Assembly: GCF_009547075.1 (NCBI RefSeq)
Contig: NZ_WIPH01000001.1
Span: forward strand, 186,001-250,000
Direction of reading: 5' to 3'
Length of the DNA: 64,000 nt
Source of the DNA: Gluconobacter aidae
GTDB taxonomy: Bacteria > Pseudomonadota > Alphaproteobacteria > Acetobacterales > Acetobacteraceae
The notes beneath the pieces are model-generated. The model worked only from the letters and a program-made list of their open reading frames with translations, searched no databases and had not been told where the DNA came from. How positions within the stretch are numbered: the first letter of the stretch is position 1; each line of letters begins with the position of its first letter. This document shows positions 43,336 to 56,012 of the stretch, piece by piece. Position numbers and translations under genes: made by a program.

Positions 43336-44669
43336 CAGCCCTGTTCCTTCCGAGCTTTGAGAGACTGTTTGATCTGAAGGCCCTGCCCGCTTTTCAGCGT
43401 CTGCCGTGCCCGGCCCAGAGCCAGATCGCCAGGAGGAACGTCATTGGTGATGACGCTTCCGGCCGCGATGAGAGCATCGTTCCCGACAGTTACAGGAGCC
43501 ACGAGGATGGAGTCCGAACCGACAAACACGCGCTCGCCGATCGTGGTCCGGTGTTTGAACACGCCATCGTAATTGCAGGTGATGGTCCCTGCTCCGACAT
43601 TCGTGCCACTCCCGATCGAGGCATCGCCCAGATAGGTCAGATGATTGGCCTTTGCGCCCTCACCCAGTTCCACATTCTTGAGTTCGACGAAATTGCCGAC
43701 ATGCGTCTGCGCGGCGCAGAGCGTGCCGGGGCGCAGTCGCGCATAGGGACCGATCATTGCGCTTTCCCCGACCTCGCAGCCTTCCAGATGGGAAAAGGCA
43801 CGAATGAGGGCTCCGGAACGGACCCTGACGCCGGGGCCGAAGAAAACGTTCGGCTCAACCGTTACATCTGCTTCGATGATGGTGTCGGTGCTGAGGAAAA
43901 CAGTTTCAGGAGCAACAAGCGTAACACCCGCATCCATGGCTGCATTTCGCAACCGGGTCTGAAGCGTCGCTTCGGCGCGGGCCAGTTCAGAACGGGAATT
44001 GACGCCCGCCAGTTCGGCTTCCGGCGCTTCCACGCAAACGACCGGTCCGGCTTTTGCGGCCATTTCAACCACATCTGTCAGGTAATACTCGCCTTGGGCA
44101 TTGTCGTTGCCGACATCCGCAAGCCAGGTTCGGAAATCGTCGGCTCCGGCACACATGACGCCCGCATTGCACAGCGTGAGGCGACGCTCTTCTTCCGTGG
44201 CATCCTTGAATTCGACGATCTTCACAACCCTGCCGTGATCCTCGACAATCCGGCCATAACGCCCCGGTTCCGCAGGCCGCATTCCAAGAAGAGCCAGACT
44301 GGCGCCTTCCCTGCGTGCTGCCAGCAGGCGTTGCATCGTTTCTGCCGTAATCAGCGGATTATCGGCATAGAGAATGGCCACATCGCCATTGCCGAACAGG
44401 TTTCGCGCCGTGTTGGCCGCATGGGCCGTACCAAGCCGCTCGATCTGCGTGACGGTTTTGAAAGGACGGACGGCCTTTTCAAGTTCCGGCATATCCGGGC
44501 CGGTGACGACGACCACGTCATCAAAGACCTTTCGGGCGGTTGTAATGAGATGGTTGATCATCGGCTGATTGCCCAGACGATGGAGCGCCTTTGGCAGACG
44601 GGATTTCATGCGCGTGCCGAGGCCCGCGGCAAGGATGATGGCAGTGGTGCGATGGGTGCTGTCGGTCAT
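43335..44669 (-). CDS. glmU: Bifunctional GlmU acetyltransferase/uridylyltransferase
   Basis: Converts glucosamine-1-phosphate to UDP-N-acetylglucosamine in two steps. The N-terminal uridylyltransferase has IILAAGLGTRMKSRLPKALH (residues about 11-30). The C-terminal left-handed beta-helix is visible as repeated hexapeptides (VGAGTITCNYDGV, SLQGKGL-like ends). At 444 residues it is slightly shorter than the Escherichia coli enzyme (456). The order glmU-glmS is conserved in many bacteria, and together with UppP and the carboxypeptidase it serves wall synthesis. Confidence 0.96.
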   Translation of the reverse strand: MTDSTHRTTAIILAAGLGTRMKSRLPKALHRLGNQPMINHLITTARKVFDDVVVVTGPDMPELEKAVRPFKTVTQIERLGTAHAANTARNLFGNGDVAILYADNPLITAETMQRLLAARREGASLALLGMRPAEPGRYGRIVEDHGRVVKIVEFKDATEEERRLTLCNAGVMCAGADDFRTWLADVGNDNAQGEYYLTDVVEMAAKAGPVVCVEAPEAELAGVNSRSELARAEATLQTRLRNAAMDAGVTLVAPETVFLSTDTIIEADVTVEPNVFFGPGVRVRSGALIRAFSHLEGCEVGESAMIGPYARLRPGTLCAAQTHVGNFVELKNVELGEGAKANHLTYLGDASIGSGTNVGAGTITCNYDGVFKHRTTIGERVFVGSDSILVAPVTVGNDALIAAGSVITNDVPPGDLALGRARQTLKSGQGLQIKQSLKARKEQG

Positions 44670-44773
44670 GTCCCGCCCGGGGTATCCAAACCGCGGGTCC
44701 GCGTCAAACGGAGCCCGCAGACTGTGTCATCACTTCGAATTGCCGATTATTGCAAGACGTTCGAGTGCTCCGT

Positions 44774-48062
<3,289 letters not shown>

Positions 48063-48084
48063 TTAGGCCAGCGGTGGGCATGCG

Positions 48085-49188
48085 TCAGGCGGGAGATATG
48101 CTTCCGTTTCCGACCGAAAAAAACTGGGCCCGCCCCTCAAGTGCTGCAAAGGGTGCGTAGTCCGTACCGGTGATCAGAACGGGTGCCCGCAGTTTTTCGA
48201 GGCTGTCGAGAAGTGCATGCCTGCGGGTCTCGTCCAGATGCACCAGAGGTTCATCCAGCAATATGGCCGGAGCATGGCCCCGCTCCTGCGTCATGAGCTG
48301 CGCATGGGATAGGATCGTGCCGGTCAACATGACTTTCTGCTGCCCGCTGCTGGACAGTTCGGCCGGACGTCCCGTGGCTGTATCCGAAAGCGTGAAATCG
48401 GCCCGGTGCGCGCCGATGGACGTGGTCGCGCGTTGTCGGTCTTCAGTTCGGGTCTGTTGAAGAGTGTTTCTGATCCAGTCTTCAACATCCAGTGCGGACT
48501 GACGGGCCAGACGGCTCGATACGGCGCAGTCCAGATGCAATGTACTGGTTGAAAATCCATTATTCTCAAACGGATGCGCGTTCATGCTCTCTATGAGCGC
48601 CAGGCGGGCAGCGGTGGCCGCAACCGCATGACGGGCGATGGAATCCTCAATGGAAGCGAGCCATGCCGTTTCGGTCGGACGGTCGGCCAGAACCCTGTTC
48701 CGACTGACAACCGAGCGATCATGGGCGGCAATCTGGCGGCCATGATCGGGAGACAGCGCCATGACCAGCCGATCCAGAAAACGCCGACGGCCGCTGGAGC
48801 CTTCCTGAAAAAGCCGATCCATCTGCGGGGTCAGCCAGACACAGGAAAACCTCTGGCCGATCGCGGCCTGAGAGCGGATGTTTTCCCCATCGAGCCGGAA
48901 TGTCCGACGCTGCTTTTCGCTTAACTCACTTCCTGTTCCGATTCTGAATTCATCCAGACTGGACTGGAGCGTCGCCGCAACGCCCCATCGTTCGGCGCCG
49001 GTACGACACAGAGCGGGAAGTGGTGCTCCCCGTAATCCGCGCCCCGGAGCCAGCAGGGAAACGGCTTCCAGCAGATTGGTCTTTCCGGACCCGTTCTCTC
49101 CCGTCAGGACCAGAATGGAAGCATCCGGAGTCCAGACGGTGTGGGTATAATTCCGGAAATCCGTCAGCGCGAGCCGGGTCAGTTTCAA
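48085..49188 (-). CDS. recF: DNA replication and repair protein RecF
   Basis: RecF loads RecA at gaps with RecO and RecR. The 367-residue SMC-like ATPase has Walker A GENGSGKT at residues 30-37, the family LTDFRNYT start, a signature region ELSSSGQQKVML, and Walker B PAILLDEPLVHLDE. It starts 13 bases after dnaN ends, on the same strand. Confidence 0.95.
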   Translation of the reverse strand: MKLTRLALTDFRNYTHTVWTPDASILVLTGENGSGKTNLLEAVSLLAPGRGLRGAPLPALCRTGAERWGVAATLQSSLDEFRIGTGSELSEKQRRTFRLDGENIRSQAAIGQRFSCVWLTPQMDRLFQEGSSGRRRFLDRLVMALSPDHGRQIAAHDRSVVSRNRVLADRPTETAWLASIEDSIARHAVAATAARLALIESMNAHPFENNGFSTSTLHLDCAVSSRLARQSALDVEDWIRNTLQQTRTEDRQRATTSIGAHRADFTLSDTATGRPAELSSSGQQKVMLTGTILSHAQLMTQERGHAPAILLDEPLVHLDETRRHALLDSLEKLRAPVLITGTDYAPFAALEGRAQFFSVGNGSISPA

Positions 49189-49201
49189 TCGTGGCTCGTG
49201 C

Positions 49202-50326
49202 TCAGACCCGCATGGGCATCAGGACGTACAGCGCCGAAGGTGACGCCGTGTCACGCACGATGGTGGGCGCGGAACTGTCGGAAAACGCGAATTCCACTTC
49301 GACGTCGATCTGATCGGTGATGTCCGTCAGATAACGCGCCTGAAAGCCGATTTCGATCGGTGCCGCATCGTAGGAGACGGCGTTTTCATCCAGTTCCTCA
49401 TGCGCCACGCCCTGATCGGGGCTGGTGGCGGAGAGGTTCAGCATATTCTGCGTGACAGAGAGTTTGACCGGGCGTGAACGCTCCTGACTGATGGCCGCGA
49501 CACGACCGACAGCCGCGGCGAAATCGCGCTTGCCGACGCGCAGGATACGGTCGTTTCCTTTGGGAATGACGCGCTCATATTCCGGGAAAGTGCCGTCGAT
49601 CAGCTTGGACGTCAGGAGAACCGGACCGGCCTGGAACTGGATGCGGGTGTCGGACAGCGACACTTCCAGATCGGCCGCCCCTTCATCGAGCAGCTTGCGC
49701 AGTTCGTTGATGGTCTTGCGCGGGATGATGACACCCGGCATGCCGCGTGCGCCTTCCGGAAGTTCTGTCTCGACGCGGGCGAGACGGTGGCCATCCGTGG
49801 CCACGGCCCGCAGCATCGGGAGGGACCCGTTTTCTGCAACGTGCAGGTAAATACCGTTCAGGTAATAACGGGTTTCTTCGTTGGAAATGGCGAATTTGGT
49901 ACGGTCGATCAGACCACGAAGCGTTGCAGCCGGGATCGAAAAACGATGCGGCAGATCACCAGCGACCATGGCCGGAAAATCATCAACCGGCAGTACGTTC
50001 AGGCTGGTGGCATAACGACCGGCCCGCAGGGCAAGCGGAGCCTCGCTGTCCTGATGGTCGAACTCCAGTGCCACGCCGTCAGGCAGCTTGCGGACGATCT
50101 CAAAGAGCACAGCAGCCGGAACGGTCGTGGAGCCGGAGCGCTCACCGCTCGCGGGAACATCTTCCACGACGGCGATTTCCATGTCCGTCGCCGTCAGGCG
50201 CAAAACATCATCCTGATAGCTCATCAGAACGTTGGCCAGGATGGGAATGGTATTCCGCTTTTCCGCAACGCCGTGAATATGCGCCAGAGCCCGTTGCAGC
50301 AGGGTACGGTCAACCTTGAATTTCAT
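49202..50326 (-). CDS. dnaN: DNA polymerase III beta sliding clamp
   Basis: The 374-residue clamp begins MKFKVDRTLLQRAL and has three repeats of the clamp fold, with LTATDMEI and MLRAVATDGHRLA loops. The C-terminus ends VLMPMRV, the usual form that contacts neighbouring subunits and polymerase. It lies between dnaA and recF, as in the classical arrangement. Confidence 0.97.
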   Translation of the reverse strand: MKFKVDRTLLQRALAHIHGVAEKRNTIPILANVLMSYQDDVLRLTATDMEIAVVEDVPASGERSGSTTVPAAVLFEIVRKLPDGVALEFDHQDSEAPLALRAGRYATSLNVLPVDDFPAMVAGDLPHRFSIPAATLRGLIDRTKFAISNEETRYYLNGIYLHVAENGSLPMLRAVATDGHRLARVETELPEGARGMPGVIIPRKTINELRKLLDEGAADLEVSLSDTRIQFQAGPVLLTSKLIDGTFPEYERVIPKGNDRILRVGKRDFAAAVGRVAAISQERSRPVKLSVTQNMLNLSATSPDQGVAHEELDENAVSYDAAPIEIGFQARYLTDITDQIDVEVEFAFSDSSAPTIVRDTASPSALYVLMPMRV

Positions 50327-50416
50327 TCCGAGCCTCGGCGAAGATCTTGAATTAATTGAGAGAACCTAGCAGACCCCCGCCCCTCGGGAAAGAGAGGGAT
50401 CGGAGGTCTCGCGGGG

Positions 50417-51841
50417 TCAGCCTTCCAGCATCCGGCGTAGCAGTTCCACGTCCTCGGCGAAGGACGTGTCCTGATCCATCAGCTCGGTCACGCGGTTGAC
50501 GGCGTGCATGACGGTCGTGTGATCGCGGTTGCCAAACTTGCGTCCGATTTCCGGAAGGGACCGGCTCGTCAGCTGCTTGGCCAGATACATGGCAACCTGA
50601 CGCGGGCGTGCTACGGCACGGGCACGGCGGGCCGAGGACATGTCCGTAAGCCGGATGTTCCAGTGCTCGGAAACCTTGCGCTGGATTTCCTCGATCGTCA
50701 CGCGGCGATCGTGCGCCTTCAGCATGTCCTTGAGAACATCCTGCGTCGTATCAAGCGTAACCGGACGTCCAACCAGATCAGCATGGGCAATCAGGCGGTT
50801 CAGCGCGCCTTCAAGCTCACGGACATTGGTCGTGATCTTGTGGGCGAGATATTCCAGAACCTTGGACGGAACATGCGTGCCCGATGCCTTGGCCTTGGCT
50901 TCCAGAATGGAAATGCGCAGCTCGAAGGTCGTGGCGTGGATATCGGCGACCATGCCGCAGCCCAGACGGGTCCGCAGACGGTCTTCAAGGCCGGAGAGGT
51001 CGGACGGACTCTTGTCGGCACTGACAATGATCTGGCGACCTGCATCGACGAGGGCATTGAACGTATGGAAGAATTCTTCCTGCGTGTTGTCCTTGCCTAT
51101 CAGGAACTGGAGATCATCGATCATCAGCACGTCAACGGACCGGAGCTGTTCCTTGAACTCCATCGTGGACTGCGAACGGATCGCCGCGATGAAGCGGTAC
51201 ATGAACTTTTCCGCGGACATGTAAGCCACGGAGACCTTTCCGGTCCGGGTCAGCTCCGTTCCGATGGCGTGCATCAGATGGGTCTTGCCGAGGCCGACTC
51301 CGCCATACAGGAACAGCGGATTGAAGCCCGGGCTCGATGGTTTTTCAGCCACGCGGCGGGCGCAGGCATAGGCAAACTCGTTGGGCTTGCCGACGATGAA
51401 GGTATCGAACGTGAAACGCGGATCGAGAGGAACGGCCAGATCGCTGCGACTCTCGGGGGCAGCAGCCTGTGGCGCGAGCTCATGCCCCTCGGCCGGGTCG
51501 TCTTCTCCCTCCTCCGTGTCTCCCATGGAGACTTCCGGCAGCCCACGGTTGACCTGAAGCTCGACCCCCTTGATGTCCTCGCGCTCGGTACGCCAGAGCG
51601 TCTGAAGGCGCTCTTCATACTGGCTGCGGACCCAGTCACGCAGGAAGCGCGTGGGCAGATAGAGGGTCAGTTCATCTTCTTCGAGTGGGCCCAGAACGAT
51701 CTGCCGGAGCCATGTCCGGTATTCGACCTCGCCAACCTCACTCTTCAGTTTCTCACGAACGCGGATCCAGGCGGTTTCCAGCGGTGTCGTCGAACCGGGG
51801 GCGGAGGCGCTGGCGTCCAGATACTGAGCGTTTTCCACCAT
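50417..51841 (-). CDS. dnaA: Chromosomal replication initiator DnaA
   Basis: DnaA binds the origin and opens it. The 474-residue protein has domain I (ETAWIRVREKLKSEVG), an acidic linker, Walker A GGVGLGKTHLMHAIG, Walker B DVLMIDDLQFL, and domain IV with the DHTTVMHAV DNA-binding helix. I chose ATG 51841, which has AAAGGGGGT 4 bases upstream; GTG 51871 and two ATGs also lie in frame upstream without a good site. The 280 bases upstream contain no obvious TTATNCACA boxes. Confidence 0.96.
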   Translation of the reverse strand: MVENAQYLDASASAPGSTTPLETAWIRVREKLKSEVGEVEYRTWLRQIVLGPLEEDELTLYLPTRFLRDWVRSQYEERLQTLWRTEREDIKGVELQVNRGLPEVSMGDTEEGEDDPAEGHELAPQAAAPESRSDLAVPLDPRFTFDTFIVGKPNEFAYACARRVAEKPSSPGFNPLFLYGGVGLGKTHLMHAIGTELTRTGKVSVAYMSAEKFMYRFIAAIRSQSTMEFKEQLRSVDVLMIDDLQFLIGKDNTQEEFFHTFNALVDAGRQIIVSADKSPSDLSGLEDRLRTRLGCGMVADIHATTFELRISILEAKAKASGTHVPSKVLEYLAHKITTNVRELEGALNRLIAHADLVGRPVTLDTTQDVLKDMLKAHDRRVTIEEIQRKVSEHWNIRLTDMSSARRARAVARPRQVAMYLAKQLTSRSLPEIGRKFGNRDHTTVMHAVNRVTELMDQDTSFAEDVELLRRMLEG

Positions 51842-52120
51842 TATACCCCCTTTCATATCCATATCCCGCACAGGGCAGGCAGTTGTTGTCGGTCCCTGCG
51901 CACAGGGTGATTGTGCTCTCGACGAAAAATCAGCAGCAGAAAAGCCGACGAGTTTCCGGAGAGCCAGAGCAGCCGATACTTTTTTGTCGAACGTCCAGAA
52001 TAGGCATCCGTTTTGCCCGAGGCAAGCTGGAACACGCAGGGCTCAGCGGGATGTCATGAGGGTGTTCCTCATAAGCAACCCAAGGATCAGGCGCCCGGAG
52101 AAAGTTTCAGGGATGCAGTC
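51842..52120. other. dnaA upstream region without genes
   Basis: Between the dnaA start and the rpsT terminator are about 280 bases. They include a short A/T run near 51990 and no ORF with coding character. I looked for DnaA boxes (TTATCCACA or its complement) and found none, so an origin here is not supported. Confidence 0.6.
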
Positions 52121-52156
52121 AAAAAAGAACGCGCTCCTGGCAGGGAGCGCGTTCTT
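52121..52156 (-). terminator. Rho-independent terminator of rpsT
   Basis: A 13-bp perfect stem (52125-52137 with 52144-52156), a 6-base loop and, read on the minus strand, a run of T after the second arm (complement of AAAAAA at 52121-52126). It lies about 25 bases after the rpsT stop. Confidence 0.93.
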
Positions 52157-52181
52157 CAGTTCCGACCCGAAGGTGAGAAAC

Positions 52182-52451
52182 TCAGGCGGTTGCCAGAGCC
52201 TTCACGCGGGCGGACAGACGGGACAGCTTGCGGCTGATCGTGTTCTTGGCAATCACGCCCTTGCCTGCCGCGCGCTGCATTTCCGGCTGTGCTACCTTGA
52301 AGGCTTCCGCCGCAGCAGACTTGTCACCGGCCTGGATGGCGAGTTCAACCTTCTTGATGAACGTACGCATACGGGACATGCGGGCGACGTTGCGCTCACG
52401 GCGACGTTCGTTCTGACGGATACGCTTGCGGGCAGAAGCTGTGTTTGCCAT
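52182..52451 (-). CDS. rpsT: 30S ribosomal protein S20
   Basis: Small basic ribosomal protein of 89 residues, [20 protein letters not shown] at the start and a conserved [15 protein letters not shown] segment. It binds 16S rRNA early in 30S assembly. Linkage of rpsT to dnaA is a common alphaproteobacterial arrangement, here separated by a terminator so dnaA has its own promoter. Confidence 0.97.
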   Translation of the reverse strand: MANTASARKRIRQNERRRERNVARMSRMRTFIKKVELAIQAGDKSAAAEAFKVAQPEMQRAAGKGVIAKNTISRKLSRLSARVKALATA

Positions 52452-52589
52452 GGATCTTTCGGTTCAGTTTGCGTTTTGGTCGCGTAAATGGTTGGCGCCG
52501 TCTACTCTGTCCGGACGGGTCCCGTCAAGCGTTTTGCACATTTTACACAGGATGGGGGCATCTTCCTGTCGCGCCGCCTATCTCTGGGC

Positions 52590-53423
52590 CTATTTCTGAC
52601 AGGTCGGACAGAAGAACGTTGACCGGCCTGACTGCGTCATGCGCTGGATCGGACTCTCCGCGCCGCAGTTGGGGCACGGAGCGCCTTCACGTCCATAGAC
52701 GAGATGCAGGTCCTGAAACCCGCCTTTCGTGCCGTCAGCCTGCACATAGTCGCGCAGGGACGATCCTCCGGACGCGATGGCCTGCTCCAGGATCTGCGGA
52801 ACGGCCTCTGCAAGGGCGCCGGTCTCTTCTTTCCTCAGGGTACAGGTCCGTCGTTCGGGATGAATGCCGCAGCGGAACAGCGCCTCGCACACATAGATAT
52901 TGCCAAGACCCGCGATCAGCTTCTGATCCAGCAGCGCGGATTTGATCGGCGAGCGCCTGCCCCGGAACAGATCCGCCAGTGCCGGACCGGTCATGGCATC
53001 CGAAAGAGGTTCCATTCCCAGATGGGCCAGGAGGCGGTGACTGTTCTCTTCAGACGTCTGAATCAGATCGACCATTCCGAAGCGCCGGGGATCGACAAGC
53101 CCTGCCCGCGCGCCGCTGTCCGTCTCCAGAACCAGATGTTCATGCGCTGGCGGAGTCGCATTCGTTCCTGCTCTGCCGATCGTGAGTCGGCCCGACATGC
53201 CTAAGTGCAGCAGCATGCTCCACCCGTCCTCAAGACGCATGAGAATATACTTCGCACGCCTGCGGAACGAGAGAACGTGACGGCCTTCCAGCTTTTCCCG
53301 CAGATCAGCGGGAAACGGCCAACGAAGGTCGGGGCGATTGACGGAAACATGGCTGATTCGGTGCCCTTCGAAGGCATCACGAAATCCGCGCATGACGGTT
53401 TCGACTTCTGGAAGCTCTGGCAT
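52590..53423 (-). CDS. mutM: Formamidopyrimidine-DNA glycosylase
   Basis: Removes 8-oxoguanine and formamidopyrimidines from DNA. The 277-residue protein starts MPELPEVET with the catalytic Pro2-Glu3. It has the helix-two-turn-helix region (LLDQKLIAGLGNIYVCEALF) and the C-terminal zinc finger with CPNC and CPTC pairs. The open frame continues upstream, but that part is read from the opposite gene; ATG 53423 gives the conserved start. It is divergent from ubiE, with about 30 bases between them. Confidence 0.96.
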   Translation of the reverse strand: MPELPEVETVMRGFRDAFEGHRISHVSVNRPDLRWPFPADLREKLEGRHVLSFRRRAKYILMRLEDGWSMLLHLGMSGRLTIGRAGTNATPPAHEHLVLETDSGARAGLVDPRRFGMVDLIQTSEENSHRLLAHLGMEPLSDAMTGPALADLFRGRRSPIKSALLDQKLIAGLGNIYVCEALFRCGIHPERRTCTLRKEETGALAEAVPQILEQAIASGGSSLRDYVQADGTKGGFQDLHLVYGREGAPCPNCGAESPIQRMTQSGRSTFFCPTCQK

Positions 53424-53453
53424 GGCTGGCCTCAACGATATATCGATTGCCCC

Positions 53454-54242
53454 ATGACCGATAGCGCAGAACACAACGCCTCGCCCTTCCAGTCCTCCGC
53501 ACACGCCGAGGACACCACCGATTTCGGCTACCGGAGTGTTCCGCGCGGCCAGAAGAAGACGATGGTCCGGGAGGTGTTCGAGAGTGTCGCCGGGAAATAC
53601 GACATCATGAATGACGTGATGTCGCTGGGCATTCACCGCGTCTGGAAGCGCATTTTCGTGGGCATGCTCAATCCGCGCCCCAACATGAAGCTGCTGGATC
53701 TGGCGGGCGGTACGGGTGACATCACCTTTGGCTGGCTCCGTGCCGGCGGTGGCCCGGCCATCCTGTCCGACATCAATGCCGCCATGCTCTCCGTGGGACG
53801 GGACCGTGCCATCAAGGCCGGGCTGATCGGCAAGATCGAGGTCTGCGTCGTGGATGCGGAAGCCATTCCTTTACCCGACTGCTCCGTTGATCGCGTGACC
53901 ATTGCCTTTGGACTGCGCAACTGCACGGACAAGTCGGCCGTGCTGCGTGAGGCGCGCCGCGTGCTCAAGCCGGGCGGCCGCTTCTTCTGTCTGGAGTTCT
54001 CGCAGGTCGAGATCGCGGCGCTCGCGCCGATCTATGACATGTGGTCCTTCCAGGTTCTGCCCAAGATGGGACAGATCATCGCCAAGGACTCCGAAAGTTA
54101 CCAGTACCTCGCCGAGAGCATCCGCATGTTCCCCGATCAGGAAACGCTGGCGCAGATGATGCGTGATGCCGGGCTCGAGCAGGTCCAGTACCGTAATCTG
54201 TCGGGTGGCATCGCCGCCATCCATTCCGGCTGGCGTCTGTAA
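53454..54242 (+). CDS. ubiE: Ubiquinone/menaquinone C-methyltransferase
   Basis: UbiE methylates the ring carbon of the ubiquinone precursor. The 262-residue protein has the family opening FGYRSVPRGQKKTMVREVF, SAM motif I LLDLAGGTGDITFG, and the IAFGLRNC and RMFPDQETLAQMM motifs of the family. The ATG at 53454 is placed where the family N-terminus begins. coaBC starts 4 bases after its end. Confidence 0.96.
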   Translation: MTDSAEHNASPFQSSAHAEDTTDFGYRSVPRGQKKTMVREVFESVAGKYDIMNDVMSLGIHRVWKRIFVGMLNPRPNMKLLDLAGGTGDITFGWLRAGGGPAILSDINAAMLSVGRDRAIKAGLIGKIEVCVVDAEAIPLPDCSVDRVTIAFGLRNCTDKSAVLREARRVLKPGGRFFCLEFSQVEIAALAPIYDMWSFQVLPKMGQIIAKDSESYQYLAESIRMFPDQETLAQMMRDAGLEQVQYRNLSGGIAAIHSGWRL

Positions 54243-54246
54243 GACC

Positions 54247-55437
54247 ATGCGCCGCGTCCTGCTGATCGTCTCGGGAGGGATCGCGGCGTTCCGGGCACTT
54301 GAGCTGATGCGGCTGCTGCGGGCTGAGGGCATTGCCATCACGCCCGTCATGACCGAGGCCGCCAAAGCCTTCGTCACGCCACTCAGCCTTGAGACGCTGG
54401 CGGGCGAGCGCGTGCATGACGCGCTGTTCGAGCCGACGCAGGAAAGCGAGATCGGCCATATCGCCCTCGCCCGGAGCGCGGATCTCGTGGTCGTCTGCCC
54501 CGCCACTGCCAACATCATGGCGCGCATGGCCCATGGTTTTGCCGATGATCTGGCGACCACGCTTCTGCTCGCGACCAAATCCCCCATCCTGCTGGCCCCG
54601 GCCATGAATGTGCGGATGTGGGAACACCCTGCGACACAGGCTAACCTGAAAGCTCTCGGGGCGCGCGGCGTCGCCGTCGTCGGGCCGGACGTGGGAAGCA
54701 TGGCCTGCGGAGAAGTCGGCGCGGGCCGCCTGAGCGAGCCGTCCGTGATCCGCGATGCCATCCTGCATATCCTGACGCCGGACCGCTCCCTGGCCGGACG
54801 CCGCATTCTCGTAACGGCAGGCCCGACCGTCGAGCCGCTCGATCCCGTGCGGTTCCTGTCCAACCATTCTTCCGGCCGACAGGGCTACGCTATTGCAGCG
54901 ACGCTGGCGGCACGAGGCGCGGCCGTCACACTGGTCAGTGGGCCGGTTTCGATCCCTGCACCAAAAGGCGTTCACCGCATCTCCGTTCAGACCGCCCGCG
55001 AAATGCTGGCGGCCTGTGAAACGGCCCTGCCGGTCGATGCTGCCGTCTGCACAGCGGCAGTCAGTGACTGGCGTGCAAAGGAACTGGCGCCGGGCAAGAT
55101 CAAGAAGACCGGGGACGGACCGCCCAGACTCGAACTGGTGGAAAACCCCGACATTCTGGCAACGCTCTGCCGTGCCGCCCAACGCCCGCGCCTTGTCGTG
55201 GGATTTGCCGCCGAGACGGATGATGTTCTGGACAACGCCCAGGCCAAACGTCTGCGTAAGGGATGTGACTGGCTGGTTGCCAATGATGTGCGACAGGGCG
55301 TGTTCGGCACCATGCGCAATACCGTCAGCCTGATCGACGACAATGGCATTCAGAGTTGGCCGGAAATGGATAAGACAGATGTTGCGGAACAGCTCGTGCA
55401 GAGGATTGCGGCGTTCTTCGCTGATCCGACTTCATAG
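54247..55437 (+). CDS. coaBC: Bifunctional phosphopantothenoylcysteine decarboxylase/synthetase
   Basis: CoaBC makes 4'-phosphopantetheine for coenzyme A. The 396-residue protein has the N-terminal flavin decarboxylase ([22 protein letters not shown], and [11 protein letters not shown] with the active cysteine) and the C-terminal CTP-dependent synthetase ([36 protein letters not shown]). It starts after ubiE at ATG 54247 and leads into dut 29 bases later; coaBC-dut is a conserved pair. Confidence 0.96.
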   Translation: MRRVLLIVSGGIAAFRALELMRLLRAEGIAITPVMTEAAKAFVTPLSLETLAGERVHDALFEPTQESEIGHIALARSADLVVVCPATANIMARMAHGFADDLATTLLLATKSPILLAPAMNVRMWEHPATQANLKALGARGVAVVGPDVGSMACGEVGAGRLSEPSVIRDAILHILTPDRSLAGRRILVTAGPTVEPLDPVRFLSNHSSGRQGYAIAATLAARGAAVTLVSGPVSIPAPKGVHRISVQTAREMLAACETALPVDAAVCTAAVSDWRAKELAPGKIKKTGDGPPRLELVENPDILATLCRAAQRPRLVVGFAAETDDVLDNAQAKRLRKGCDWLVANDVRQGVFGTMRNTVSLIDDNGIQSWPEMDKTDVAEQLVQRIAAFFADPTS

Positions 55438-55466
55438 GCATTGCGATCCGGGATAAGACAGAGGCC

Positions 55467-55922
55467 ATGACGACAGACCTGATTGATGTGCGCATCACGC
55501 GCCTGCCTCATTCCGAGGGCCTTCCCCTCCCCGCCTATGCCACTGCCGGTGCCGCGGGATTCGATTTTCTGGCGGCTGTGGACGCGCCTCTGACGATCGC
55601 TCCGGGTGAGCGCGTTCTGGTGCCGACCGGGCTGTGCATCGCCCTGCCGCCCGCCTATGAGCTTCAGGTGCGTCCACGCTCGGGGCTGGCTCTCAAGCAC
55701 GGGATTACGCTGCCGAACTCGCCCGGCACCATCGACGAAGACTATCGCGGCGAGCTTCGCATCATCGTCATGAATGCGGGTACCGAACCCTTTACCGTCG
55801 AGCGTGGCACCCGGATCGCGCAGGGTGTGCTGGCCCCGGTCTCCCGCCTGCGCTGGACGGAAGTCGAGACGCTGGACGAGACGGTGCGTGGCGAGGGCGG
55901 CTTTGGCAGCACCGGCCACTGA
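55467..55922 (+). CDS. dut: Deoxyuridine 5'-triphosphate nucleotidohydrolase
   Basis: Hydrolyses dUTP to dUMP, keeping uracil out of DNA. The 151-residue protein carries all five trimeric dUTPase motifs: [32 protein letters not shown], the RGTRIAQ segment and the C-terminal [11 protein letters not shown] arm. GAGG precedes the ATG. It belongs to the ubiE-coaBC-dut run. Confidence 0.97.
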   Translation: MTTDLIDVRITRLPHSEGLPLPAYATAGAAGFDFLAAVDAPLTIAPGERVLVPTGLCIALPPAYELQVRPRSGLALKHGITLPNSPGTIDEDYRGELRIIVMNAGTEPFTVERGTRIAQGVLAPVSRLRWTEVETLDETVRGEGGFGSTGH

Positions 55923-56012
55923 TCCGGCCGGTGACATGCAGAAAACACTTGAGCCTTCCAGACGTCTCTTTCTAACCTCTGGTTTCCATCAAGAGGAAGG
56001 ATCGCGCGCATC

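Noticed and set aside
51842-52181. Replication origin next to dnaA
   Set aside because: No DnaA boxes, no AT-rich unwinding repeat; only a terminator and a likely promoter region.
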